Shown: positions 7,955-16,981 of the stretch, in pieces
How the letters are laid out: each line of letters starts with the position of its first letter
Position numbering within the stretch: the stretch's first letter is position 1
NCBI GenBank assembly: GCA_022402565.1
Contig: JAKRSC010000005.1
Span: 185,870-249,869 of the forward strand
DNA: 64,000 bases
Direction: 5' to 3'
Source: Hydrotalea sp.
GTDB taxonomy: Bacteria > Bacteroidota > Bacteroidia > Chitinophagales > Chitinophagaceae
Made by a program: the position numbers and the translations under genes
Notes under the pieces: generated by a model
Databases searched by the model: none
The model's input: only the letters and a program-made list of their open reading frames with translations
What the model was told of the DNA's origin: nothing

Positions 7955-9678
7955 TTTACAAATACTAAAGGTGAAAGTACGGAAACACCATTTTCATTGA
8001 AGGCTTCAATCGAAAAATAATAGCTCTGTCCTTTTGTAAGCGATTTGAGCAGATGTTCGTTTTGCTCATATAATAACCAAGAACTGTATAACTTTTCAGG
8101 AGCAATACCCCATCTTATCTGATATCCTTGCGCACCTTTTACAGCTGGCCATTTCAACAACACATCTCTTCCATCTGTACTACGTTGCGCTGAAAGTTGC
8201 AAAACTTTTTCAGGTGCTTTTCCTGTTCCTTTTCCAAAAACACGTAATCCGGATATCGCTAAATGAGGTGTGGGTACGTGTATATGATTGTATCTTATGA
8301 ATCTTGTTTTAACTGGAGTACTCAATTCAATATAATCGTTCGGAACATCTAAATAACTGGTTGATTTATCAATTATGGTAAACCACTCTTTTCCGTCTTT
8401 TGAACCTTCAACAGTATATCTATGAAACAAACCTTCAACTCTGCCATATAAATTTGATTTATAATCGTGGTAGTTGATTTGAATAGCATGCACTTCAGAA
8501 ATCTGTTCTAAATCCATTTGTACCCATTGAGGCTGTTTGGCTGAAGCTGCTAACCACCAAGTATTTACTTGCTCATCATTAATATTTGAAGCAATATGTT
8601 TCTCAACTGCGCTGCTAGCGGTAACAGGCTTCTTGTAAGACAAAAGCATCCATCCTGTAAACTGACCAGCTTTAGGATGTGCAGGACCATAATGCGGATA
8701 ATCTCCAAACCTAGAATTACTGTACATCAATCCTGCACTATCAAAATAAGTGGGAAACATACATAGTCTTCTTTCCCAGTTAACATTCACCGATACTGCC
8801 ATTGATCCAAAATGCCAAAACAATCCCGCTGGACCTTCAACTGTACTTCCATGTCCTGCCCCATTCATATAACCACCAGGCTTGTAAGAAAAAGGGTTGT
8901 TAGGCATATACTTGAATGGTCCTGTTGGAGAATCTCCAATGTATGCCCCATCTGCATACACATTGAATTCAGTACCTGGAGCTGCATATTGCAAATAATA
9001 TTTCCCTTTATGTTTTGTCATCCATGCTCCTTCCAAATAACCACCTAAAACTGTATCGGCATGATTGTGACCGAAACGTTCCCATCCATGTTCTTTCATG
9101 TTAAGACCAATGAGTGTATCTACCTTTTGGAAAGGTTTGAAATTTTTATTCTTGTCTAATTCTCTCACTCGGATAGGCCATTTATTGGACGATCCCCAAT
9201 ACATAAAAGACCTACCATCGTCGTCAATAAATAAAGCAGGATCTTGTAAATCATGTAAAATTGAAGGAGTTGCTTTCCAATCACCGTTCAGTGGATCATC
9301 GGTATATAAAATACTCATAGATCCCGAAGGATCACCGGCAACATACAGTACTGAATCTTTATAATTGAATGCTGCGGGTGCATTACTGCCTTGGAAATAC
9401 CATTTATCGGGTTTTACAAAACGCCAATGATGTAGGTCTGTTGAATGCCAATAACCCAAAGAACGGGTAACGAACATATAATAGCTATTCCGAAATTTAA
9501 CAACAGCTGGATCTGCACCCGACCTATATGACAAACCCTGATTAGCATTATAGATCATGTAAGTGTAATCAATATTCAAAGGGTTGCAATACGTCTGTTG
9601 AGCTTTTACTACATGAGCAAAAGCGAATACAAAAAACAGTAACAATGTTTTTCTTATGATAGCAACTACTTGAGCCAT
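7951..9678 (-). CDS. GH43-like glycosidase with discoidin and fibronectin-III domains
   Basis: 575 residues with a signal peptide (about 1-26, VKAQ). A five-bladed GH43-type propeller spans about 28-350. The expected acidic triad is visible: base D56 (RSGADPAVV), pKa modulator D146 (DLQDPALF) and acid E216 (GGYLEGAWM). Residues about 370-480 form an F5/8 type C (discoidin) domain (WVQMDL...FIRYNHIHV). Residues about 490-575 are a fibronectin-III domain (GYQIRWG...SYYFSIEAFNENG). GH43 enzymes mostly cleave arabinose/xylose/galactose linkages, so its presence among beta-1,2-glucan enzymes suggests a side-chain sugar or a divergent specificity. It overlaps the GH144 genes on both sides (13 and 4 bases), so it is firmly in this operon. 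Confidence 0.78.
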   Translation of the reverse strand: MAQVVAIIRKTLLLFFVFAFAHVVKAQQTYCNPLNIDYTYMIYNANQGLSYRSGADPAVVKFRNSYYMFVTRSLGYWHSTDLHHWRFVKPDKWYFQGSNAPAAFNYKDSVLYVAGDPSGSMSILYTDDPLNGDWKATPSILHDLQDPALFIDDDGRSFMYWGSSNKWPIRVRELDKNKNFKPFQKVDTLIGLNMKEHGWERFGHNHADTVLGGYLEGAWMTKHKGKYYLQYAAPGTEFNVYADGAYIGDSPTGPFKYMPNNPFSYKPGGYMNGAGHGSTVEGPAGLFWHFGSMAVSVNVNWERRLCMFPTYFDSAGLMYSNSRFGDYPHYGPAHPKAGQFTGWMLLSYKKPVTASSAVEKHIASNINDEQVNTWWLAASAKQPQWVQMDLEQISEVHAIQINYHDYKSNLYGRVEGLFHRYTVEGSKDGKEWFTIIDKSTSYLDVPNDYIELSTPVKTRFIRYNHIHVPTPHLAISGLRVFGKGTGKAPEKVLQLSAQRSTDGRDVLLKWPAVKGAQGYQIRWGIAPEKLYSSWLLYEQNEHLLKSLTKGQSYYFSIEAFNENGVSVLSPLVFVK

Positions 9679-11018
9679 GGACTTTCGAATTCTAATTTTT
9701 TGAGTGCAGTTTTAATTTCTGGTGCCGACATGAACAAATTCCAAATAAGACCACTTCTATGATTCTCCATCATAACCACGATAGGTCCTTGGTCAATTGC
9801 CAAATATCTTTGTGGGTACCAATTAGCTGTCTCGCTGAAGGCATCATAAAAACCATACTCACCAAATAACAATGATTTTTTTTCAGTGTACCAATGCTTG
9901 AGCGCTTGCATAGATTCTTTAGGAGTATATGGCATACTAGAAAGAGCCGCTGTGGGTGCAATTACTCCTCTATCTCTTTTTTCTCCAGGTGCATGTCCTG
10001 CATAGCCTTTTACAGAATAACTTGAAGTCAATCCCCAACTATTTTTTCCATATCCTTTAAATCCTAAAGGGTTATTCACGCACCATTGATAATTGATCAA
10101 AGATTGGTGTACATTTTCTTTCCAATAATCGGCGTATTTATCTTTTAAACCACGAGGATCTAATCCCAGATAGCTATAATGTGCCCAGAAAAGCGGACCT
10201 CCATACTCTGTAGCACCATTATGAGATAGTTGTAAGTCGTATCCAAGTGCTTTTATTTCCTTTTTTATTCCACCATTTTTTGCCCATCCTTCATGATAAA
10301 CAACTGGATCAACACCGTGTGTAGGAGATGCAACGGCAAGTATATACATAATTAAACATTCATTATAACCACTAACTGGAAAATTCATTTCCCAACCATA
10401 TTGTGGACTCCAATGCCAGTACAATACATTTTTACCATTCCTATAAAAATCAAAATCAATTTCTTTCCATAATTTATCTGCACGTTCAGCTAATTTCCTT
10501 TCTCGTCTTGTTCCAGTGGCAAAATACTGTCGAACACAAAGCAAACCTTGGGCTAAAAAAGAAGACTCAACCAAATCGCCCCCATCATCTTTTTTACTAA
10601 AAGGTTTTACCTTACCCGTTTCGCCATGCCACCAATGCGGCCAAGCACCATGAAACCGATCCGCTTTTTCTAAGAACCCCATTATTTTTTCTAATCGTTC
10701 AATAACCTCTGCTCGTGTAACGAAGCCTCTATGAGCTCCAACCAATAATGCCATTATCCCAAATCCACTGCCACCACTGGTAACAACATTTTGATCATTC
10801 TGATTATATACACCATCCAAATGAATGCGCTCCCTCGCTAAACCACTATTAGGTTCTGCTCCATTCCAAAAATATTGAAAAGTAGCTGCTTGCACCTGTT
10901 GGTACATAAGTGTATCATCTAGGTTAGGCTTAGTTTGTGAAAAGTTCTCTTCTGTTAGATTTTTTACAGAATTGAATCCAATCGCAAACAGCACCATTGG
11001 AAGTATGATGTATTTCAT
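9666..11018 (-). CDS. GH144-family beta-1,2-glucanase (periplasmic type)
   Basis: 450 residues, N-terminal hydrophobic signal (about 1-17) without a lipobox, then a single PF10091/GH144 domain. Motifs: FQYFWNGAEPNSGLARER (about 47-64), GGSGFGIM (82-89), DDGGDLVESSF (144-154), LYWHWSPQYGW, GYNECLIMYILA and AIDQGPIVVMMENHRSG near the C terminus. The size matches the single-domain Bacteroidetes GH144 enzymes that hydrolyse linear beta-1,2-glucan. It follows the SusC-SusD-LamG block after a stem-loop (11045-11071). It is paralogous to the lipoprotein at 6260-7954; the pair may split work between the surface and the periplasm. The family name is from recognised motifs; which of the two acts endo or exo cannot be read from the sequence. 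Confidence 0.8.
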   Translation of the reverse strand: MKYIILPMVLFAIGFNSVKNLTEENFSQTKPNLDDTLMYQQVQAATFQYFWNGAEPNSGLARERIHLDGVYNQNDQNVVTSGGSGFGIMALLVGAHRGFVTRAEVIERLEKIMGFLEKADRFHGAWPHWWHGETGKVKPFSKKDDGGDLVESSFLAQGLLCVRQYFATGTRRERKLAERADKLWKEIDFDFYRNGKNVLYWHWSPQYGWEMNFPVSGYNECLIMYILAVASPTHGVDPVVYHEGWAKNGGIKKEIKALGYDLQLSHNGATEYGGPLFWAHYSYLGLDPRGLKDKYADYWKENVHQSLINYQWCVNNPLGFKGYGKNSWGLTSSYSVKGYAGHAPGEKRDRGVIAPTAALSSMPYTPKESMQALKHWYTEKKSLLFGEYGFYDAFSETANWYPQRYLAIDQGPIVVMMENHRSGLIWNLFMSAPEIKTALKKLEFESPWLK

Positions 11019-11044
11019 AAAGTATCGGTTAATATAAAGAAATA

Positions 11045-11071
11045 ACCCGGACCGGTCGAAACGGTCCGGGT
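11045..11071 (-). terminator. intra-operon stem-loop between the LamG lipoprotein and GH144
   Basis: A perfect 10-bp GC-rich stem (ACCCGGACCG at 11045-11054 pairing with 11062-11071) has a 7-base loop. On the minus-strand transcript it is followed by only a loose T-rich tract (TTATTTCTTT), so it is a weak terminator or an RNA-stability/processing element. It would allow more SusC/SusD/LamG mRNA than enzyme mRNA from one promoter. Confidence 0.6.
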
Positions 11072-11091
11072 GTAGTAACCTTCAAAAAAGA

Positions 11092-11982
11092 TTACTTGTT
11101 GGCTCTGCCTAGTGTAAACAAAGCCCTTACGAATGCTTCACCAAGAGCACGATTGTACACCCTGATTTCATCAATTTGACCAGTCATAGGTGCAAAAGAA
11201 GCGTCTGTGTTGACAGCTTTACCGGGGATACCATTATAGTTAGAACCAATGATAAATTCATTGGGCTCATGACAGAAGAATGTATTTACAGTACCTCTGT
11301 TAGGGAAATTACCAACTCTTACGCCGTCTGCATAATTATGGAATACACCTGTTTGTCTATCATACGTAATAACAATATGCGTCCATTTATCCATACCAAT
11401 CGTAGGCGAACTAGTTGTATTTAAGTTATCCTGAAAACCACCTGTTTGTGTCATAAATGTTGGCTGAATACGAAGCGTAGTTGTATTTGAGGCAGGGAAC
11501 TGATTGGTATTTAAATTGAAGTTGATATTTCCATTCAACATATTAGGACGAGCCAACTGCATCAACATGGTTCTTCTACTTCCATTATTCAAAATCTTCA
11601 CCCAAACACTAATACTAAAATTTCTTAATGAATCTCGGGTAAACTTAGGAAACTGTCTTGCGAAATACAAGAAGCCAGCATTTAAACTTAAAGCCCTTCC
11701 TCTAACTCCCCCATCAACTAAACTTGCATTTGCAGTTGTTGTAGGAGCCGAATTAGTCAAGTTCTCATTGGTATTGTTGTCAAAGTTCCAATAAGCCACT
11801 AAATTCTCTGGAAAAACTTCATCTGAACTTCTATATCCATCAATTGTTCCTTCATAATCAGCCGGATTTACATCAGGTAGATTGTTCGGATTACCATCTT
11901 TTTTACATGAAGAAAAAACAAGCATTAAACTCGCTGCTCCAAGTAGGGATGTTTTTATTGTATTTAAATTATTTCGTTTCAT
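11092..11982 (-). CDS. LamG/concanavalin-like surface lipoprotein (candidate glycan-binding protein)
   Basis: About 296 residues from the ATG at 11982 (a TTG nine bases upstream is also possible). The lipobox VFSSC gives lipidated C26, followed by KKD. The mature part is mainly a LamG-type beta-sandwich (about 60-290): LVAYWNFDNNTNENLTN, GGVRGRALSLN, SISVWVK, WTHIVITYDRQTGVFHNYADG and GQIDEIRVYNRAL. No catalytic residues are evident. The position directly after SusD is where PULs usually encode surface glycan-binding proteins, so it likely helps capture the glucan at the cell surface. It is 21 bases downstream of the SusD stop region (SusD ends at 12012), same operon. Confidence 0.75.
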   Translation of the reverse strand: MKRNNLNTIKTSLLGAASLMLVFSSCKKDGNPNNLPDVNPADYEGTIDGYRSSDEVFPENLVAYWNFDNNTNENLTNSAPTTTANASLVDGGVRGRALSLNAGFLYFARQFPKFTRDSLRNFSISVWVKILNNGSRRTMLMQLARPNMLNGNINFNLNTNQFPASNTTTLRIQPTFMTQTGGFQDNLNTTSSPTIGMDKWTHIVITYDRQTGVFHNYADGVRVGNFPNRGTVNTFFCHEPNEFIIGSNYNGIPGKAVNTDASFAPMTGQIDEIRVYNRALGEAFVRALFTLGRANK

Positions 11983-12011
11983 ACTCTTCAAGATTTAAAT
12001 CGTTATATAGA

Positions 12012-13556
12012 TTAATAACCAGGGTTTTGTCTTAAAACACCTCTTGTCAAATCAATTTGAACCTGCGGTATTGGAAGAATACGGTCTCTTGATTCATTAA
12101 AGTTTGTTTTTCCGTGTGCTGTCATAGCTGGACCTGCAATACCCCAACGAATGATGTCGAAGAAACGCTCATGCTCCATACCTAATTCTGCTCTACGCTC
12201 TCTTCTTAATGCATCTCTAAGATCTGCTTGATTATTGGTAGTAATATCTGGAAGCAAGGCTGCATTGCCTGCTCTTGCGCGAGCACGAACGCTGTTAATG
12301 CTGTTTCTTGCTGCTGCAAAATTTGCATCACCACCTAATTCAATAGAAGCTTCAGCATGCATTAAAACCACATCAGCATATCGAAGAATTCTTACATTCA
12401 TCCACCAACCAAACCTGTTTCCAAGAGAAGCTCTTCTAGCAGGATTAGTATATACCTTTTGGTTATAACGTGGGTTTGGCAAACCTATTGGAGTTGTTTC
12501 ACCATACATTGTTACGCCAGGTGTAGTAGATGTACTAGTAAACAAAATGGTTCTTGCTCTTCGAGGATCATTTGTTTCGTAAGAGTTCGCCAATTGCTCA
12601 CTTGGAGAATTGAAGCCCCAACCTAAATCCCACTGACCAGCGCCTCTTACACCCTGCACATTTGCATACTGAATACCATTATTTTGAGGGATTGCAGCGG
12701 TTGCTGTTGCTTGTACTTCAAATACTGATTCTGGACTGTTTTCACCTTCTTCTTCAAACACCCTACTATAAGGAGTTGAAAGATTATACACGCCTGAGTT
12801 CATAACCTGCAGTGCAGTTGATTGTGCTAATGCAAATTTTCTTTGGTAGAGGTAAACTTTAGCCAACATTCCTAAAGCAGCTCCTCTTGTTATTCTTCCC
12901 ACAAACTTAGGATCCCAGGTTAATGGTAAATTAGCGGCAGCAAAGTTCAAATCATTCTCAATAAATGCATACACCTGTGCAGCATTGCTCTGAGGAATGT
13001 TGTTTTGTTGAGCTGGGTCTAAGAATAGTGTATCAAAGATGGGTATATTCTCAAAAAAGCGAACCATATTAAAATAAGCATAGCCTCTTAAGAATCTAGC
13101 TTCGGCAGCAGCAACTGCTTTTTGCTGATCTGTAGAAATAATACCTCTGTTTGTTCCTATTTGAAAAAGAACATTATTACATCTGTTAATTAAGCCATAG
13201 TGACCTAACCAAAGGGAGTTCACCAAGCCATTATTTGATAACACTGGGAAATTATCCATTTGCTGAGAGTTGGCGCCACCATCTGCAGGTGTACTGCCTT
13301 TATCCGCGTCATCACTTCGAATACTTGTAGCATGCACATATGGCCATACATGCACATCAAAGGATCTTAAATCTCTGTAAGCTCCAAACAAATATTCATC
13401 AAAAGGACCCGAACCTCCTGGGAATGGAAATGTAGATTCATCGTATGCACCTTGAGGCTGTGTCTCAAGAAATTTCTTACAGCTACTTAAAGTAAGACCT
13501 GCTACTAGTAACCAAGCCACACTTCTAAGTAGTTGAGTTGATAATATATTTTTCAT
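12012..13556 (-). CDS. SusD/RagB-family outer-membrane glycan-binding lipoprotein (PUL 1)
   Basis: About 514 residues from the ATG at 13556 (an ATG at 13577 would add seven residues). Lipidated C26 in LTLSSCKKF. The SusD fold is recognisable by an N-terminal helical part with TPR-like repeats (RFLRGYAYFNMVRFFENIPIF, GMLAKVYLYQRKFALAQ) and the C-terminal RagB/SusD region (LRRERRAELGMEHERFFDIIRWG, ILPIPQVQIDL). SusD caps the SusC channel and hands oligosaccharides to it. The gene follows susC by 24 bases. The substrate is probably beta-1,2-glucan oligosaccharides, judged from the enzymes downstream. Confidence 0.95.
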   Translation of the reverse strand: MKNILSTQLLRSVAWLLVAGLTLSSCKKFLETQPQGAYDESTFPFPGGSGPFDEYLFGAYRDLRSFDVHVWPYVHATSIRSDDADKGSTPADGGANSQQMDNFPVLSNNGLVNSLWLGHYGLINRCNNVLFQIGTNRGIISTDQQKAVAAAEARFLRGYAYFNMVRFFENIPIFDTLFLDPAQQNNIPQSNAAQVYAFIENDLNFAAANLPLTWDPKFVGRITRGAALGMLAKVYLYQRKFALAQSTALQVMNSGVYNLSTPYSRVFEEEGENSPESVFEVQATATAAIPQNNGIQYANVQGVRGAGQWDLGWGFNSPSEQLANSYETNDPRRARTILFTSTSTTPGVTMYGETTPIGLPNPRYNQKVYTNPARRASLGNRFGWWMNVRILRYADVVLMHAEASIELGGDANFAAARNSINSVRARARAGNAALLPDITTNNQADLRDALRRERRAELGMEHERFFDIIRWGIAGPAMTAHGKTNFNESRDRILPIPQVQIDLTRGVLRQNPGY

Positions 13557-13580
13557 ACCAATAATTTTTGAATTCATGAA

Positions 13581-16500
13581 TTAGAATGTCACGTTAATAC
13601 CCATTGTATAGATAGAAGGAACTGGATAAACACCATTATCAGCACCACCACCTAAAATGCTACCAATTTGTGGCTCTGGAGTATAACCGGTTGCCTTGGT
13701 CCAAGTAAATACGTTTTGTCCACTAACAAATACTCTTGCTTTCTTTATACCAAGACTATTGATCTTGTCGAATGTATAACCAATTTGAATGGTTCTAATT
13801 CTGAAGAAATCACCTGGCTCAAGGAAATAAGTGCTGAATAAGAAGTTATTACCTCTTGTGTTATCAAGGATTGGTTCAATGTTACTTGTACCTGGTCCAG
13901 TCCATGCATTCAAACGATTTGCTTCATAATTGAGCGTAGCAAAATTGGCAGTTCTTCTTTGTGTGAAGATTTTATTTCCAGCCATACCTTGTCCTTCAAT
14001 ATTGAAATCAAATCCTTTATAAGCCATATTAATGTTTATACCAAAACTGTATGGAGGGAATGGAGTACCTAAGTATTCACGATCTGCTTGAGTTATAACA
14101 CCATCTCCATTGATATCAGCAAAAGCAATATCACCAGGTAGTGAGTTAGAAAATGCAGGAACACGAGCCAACTGGGCAGTTGTTTGATAAACACCTGTTT
14201 GTCTAAATCCAAAAAAGTGACCAATAGAGAAACCTGTGATAGTTCTGTTTACACCACCGTTACCTAAAATTTGGAAATCGAGGTTACTACCAATTGAATT
14301 CACCACGTTTCTGTTATAACTGAAGTTCGCGTCAATTCCATAAGTAAAATGCTTCCCAATTCTATCATCCCATCCTAAAGTGAATTCAACCCCTTTATTA
14401 GTGATTTCACCAAGGTTAGTGAAGAAAGAACGAGTTTCATTAGGAATTGTCACCGCAGTTAAAATACCTTTTGTGGTTCTGTTATAGTAAGTAAATCCAA
14501 AACTTAAGCGGTTATTCATTGCTTTCAAGTCGAACCCAATATCCAAACCGTTCACAGTTTCCCATCTTAAAGTAGAGTCGGGAATATATGATGCTTGAAC
14601 AGCTGTGTACACGTTATCACCGAATATTGCAGAAGATGCGTTTGACAATCCTGGTCTCCATAAGAAATCACTGAATCCATTTGCGTTTCCTGTAGTACCC
14701 CATGCACCTCTTACTTTGAAGAAATCTATCGTTTTTTGATTGCTAAACCATTCTTCATCACTCACTACCCAACCTAAACCTACGCTACCAAAGGTACCCC
14801 AGCGATTAGCAGGTGCAAAGCTCGAGCTTCCATCGCGACGGATAGTAGCATTTAGGAGATACTTTCCTTTATAATTGTAGCTTACTCTGCTAAAGAAACC
14901 TGCAATAGCATTTTCACTTCCACCACCACCATTTAAAAGTGGGTTATTTACGTTAGCAATATTTAAATACCAAAAATTAGGGTCATTTGGAATGTTTATT
15001 AATGTATCTCTTCTACTACCGTTTACGAATGAACTACTTCTGTATAATGTAGTCATACCAGCCATTGCTGTTAAACCGTGGCCATTTTTTAATTTAGCAT
15101 TATAAGTCAATGTATGATCTTGTTGAAATCTTCTACTTTGACTCTGACTTTGGTTAACACTTGTTCTGGCTAAGTTATCAAAGAAGGTAGTTGTAGGAGC
15201 TGCACCTTCACCTAAATTGATAAAAGTGAAAGGCAATGGTGTAAATCCTCTAGAAGAATTAAACGCTAAATCAGCATAAATAACACTTCTCCAAGTAAAG
15301 TCTCTTAAGAATGTTACTTCTGCAAATAAGCTACCAATCACCCTATATCCATCATTGATAGAAGTTCTGTTTCCTCTTTCCATATTAGCAACTGGGTTAC
15401 CAACCTGTGCTCTTTGGAATGAAGGCATTGCATAATAAGTCTGATCATCTTGTTTAATAGGAACAATTGGAGCAGCCCACAATGCATTGCTTACACTTGC
15501 AGCAGGGGGATTATCTCTGAAATAGCTACCATTCAAATCACCACCAATTTTAATGTTCTTACTAAGCTTCATTTCTTGATTAAAACGTAACAAGAATCTT
15601 TCATGGTTATCATATTTCAATACACCATCTTGATTGGTATAACCAACATTTAATAAAGTAGAACCTTTGTCGGTGCTAGAAGAAATACTTAGGTTATTTG
15701 TATTAATAACAGCAGTTCTGAAAACTTCATTTTGCCAATTAGTATTTGCAGTGTAATTGGTAAAATCAAATGGTGCTGCATTCAAATTATTTAATTGAGC
15801 TGTATACAATCTTCTGAAACCTGCTGCATCAACAACATCAATTTTATCTTGTACTGTCTGAATACCAAAAGTACTTTGAAAATTAATTCTCATTTGGCCT
15901 CTTACTGGTCTTTTGGTTGTTACAGCAATAACACCGTTAGCACCACGTAAACCATAAATAGCAATAGATGATGGATCTCTTAATACATCTATACTCTCAA
16001 TGTCTGCTGGGTTTAAGAAGTCTATATTATCATGTAATACTCCATCTACTACAAAAACAGGACTTGCACTGTTGGTACTGTTAATACCACGAATACGCAC
16101 CACTGGAGCAGAACCTGCTCTACCAGATGCTGCAATGGTTAAACCAGGCACCTTACCTTGTAAAGAAGTAATAGGGTTGGTGTTGGGCATTTTCTCAAGT
16201 TCAGATCCCTTAATAGAAGAAATTGAACCTGTTAAATCGCGTTTTTTAGCAGTTCCAAAACCAATTACAACAACGTCATCAATTACTTTTGCAACTGATG
16301 TCATTTGTATACTTAAAATTGTTTGCTTGTTAACTGCAATCTGAACATCATTAAATCCAATTGCAGATACAACTAATGTTGCATCATCTGGAGCTAAGAT
16401 GGAGAAAGCACCTCTTGCATCGGTAACTACACCTGCTTGACTGCCTCTAACCATTACTGATGCACCAACAACTGGCTCACCGGTTTCAGACAATACTCTA

Positions 16501-16886
16501 CCGGTAACACGAATATCCTGCACTAATGGAGCCGCAGATCTAATTGCAATAAGTTTATTATCTAGCTGAGTATAAGTTAATGAAGTACCAGCAAAAACCT
16601 GTTTTAGTACATCATCAACAGTTGCGTTTACCTTATTAATAGAAACACGCTGACGAAGTTCTTTCATTCTACTATTATATAGGAATCGAACTTCACCTTG
16701 TTTTTCAATGGCAGATAGTACTTGTACTATTTCCATTTCGTTTGCTTTGATTGTAATGCTCTGCGCAGTTAGTCGGCCAAAGCCCTGGGAAACGCCAAAA
16801 AGGAATAAGACTGTAAGTAAAATTTTGTTGACTGCTACTTGGTGACAGCTCTTTATGAGCTTAGCAATCGTAGGTATTTTTTTCAT
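13581..16886 (-). CDS. SusC/RagA TonB-dependent transporter with STN signalling domain (PUL 1)
   Basis: 1101 residues. Signal peptide about 1-42; STN (secretin/TonB N-terminal) domain about 46-113 (VLSAIEKQGEVRFLYNSR...DDVLKQVFAG); carboxypeptidase-regulatory-like domain about 125-195 (VTGRVLSETGEPVVGASV); TonB-box-like DDVVVIGFGT near 204-213; plug about 215-325 (PVVRIRGINS, IESIDVLRDPSSIAIYG); then the SusC beta-barrel ending in an aromatic-rich final strand (YTMGINVTF). It imports glycan oligosaccharides across the outer membrane with SusD. The STN domain, absent from the second SusC of this window, couples ligand uptake to the FecR/sigma pair encoded just upstream. A 22-bp inverted repeat precedes the gene. 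Confidence 0.95.
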   Translation of the reverse strand: MKKIPTIAKLIKSCHQVAVNKILLTVLFLFGVSQGFGRLTAQSITIKANEMEIVQVLSAIEKQGEVRFLYNSRMKELRQRVSINKVNATVDDVLKQVFAGTSLTYTQLDNKLIAIRSAAPLVQDIRVTGRVLSETGEPVVGASVMVRGSQAGVVTDARGAFSILAPDDATLVVSAIGFNDVQIAVNKQTILSIQMTSVAKVIDDVVVIGFGTAKKRDLTGSISSIKGSELEKMPNTNPITSLQGKVPGLTIAASGRAGSAPVVRIRGINSTNSASPVFVVDGVLHDNIDFLNPADIESIDVLRDPSSIAIYGLRGANGVIAVTTKRPVRGQMRINFQSTFGIQTVQDKIDVVDAAGFRRLYTAQLNNLNAAPFDFTNYTANTNWQNEVFRTAVINTNNLSISSSTDKGSTLLNVGYTNQDGVLKYDNHERFLLRFNQEMKLSKNIKIGGDLNGSYFRDNPPAASVSNALWAAPIVPIKQDDQTYYAMPSFQRAQVGNPVANMERGNRTSINDGYRVIGSLFAEVTFLRDFTWRSVIYADLAFNSSRGFTPLPFTFINLGEGAAPTTTFFDNLARTSVNQSQSQSRRFQQDHTLTYNAKLKNGHGLTAMAGMTTLYRSSSFVNGSRRDTLINIPNDPNFWYLNIANVNNPLLNGGGGSENAIAGFFSRVSYNYKGKYLLNATIRRDGSSSFAPANRWGTFGSVGLGWVVSDEEWFSNQKTIDFFKVRGAWGTTGNANGFSDFLWRPGLSNASSAIFGDNVYTAVQASYIPDSTLRWETVNGLDIGFDLKAMNNRLSFGFTYYNRTTKGILTAVTIPNETRSFFTNLGEITNKGVEFTLGWDDRIGKHFTYGIDANFSYNRNVVNSIGSNLDFQILGNGGVNRTITGFSIGHFFGFRQTGVYQTTAQLARVPAFSNSLPGDIAFADINGDGVITQADREYLGTPFPPYSFGININMAYKGFDFNIEGQGMAGNKIFTQRRTANFATLNYEANRLNAWTGPGTSNIEPILDNTRGNNFLFSTYFLEPGDFFRIRTIQIGYTFDKINSLGIKKARVFVSGQNVFTWTKATGYTPEPQIGSILGGGADNGVYPVPSIYTMGINVTF

Positions 16887-16921
16887 ATTTCGTTAGTTTA
16901 ACTGTGTTTGTTCAAGTTTTG

Positions 16922-16943
16922 CTTTACATATAGAAATGTAAAG
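16922..16943. promoter_or_regulatory. 22-bp inverted repeat upstream of susC (PUL 1)
   Basis: CTTTACAT (16922-16929), a 6-base spacer, then ATGTAAAG (16936-16943): perfect 8-bp arms. It lies 36-57 bases upstream of the susC start in the 95-base gap after fecR. No T-run follows on the minus strand, so it is unlikely to be a terminator. It may be a binding site controlling susC, or an mRNA stem. The ECF sigma factor encoded upstream probably acts in this gap, but I cannot recognise its -35/-10 motif. Confidence 0.5.
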
Positions 16944-16981
16944 GAATTTTAAGAGGTATTTACTTTAGTCATAGGCAAGTT

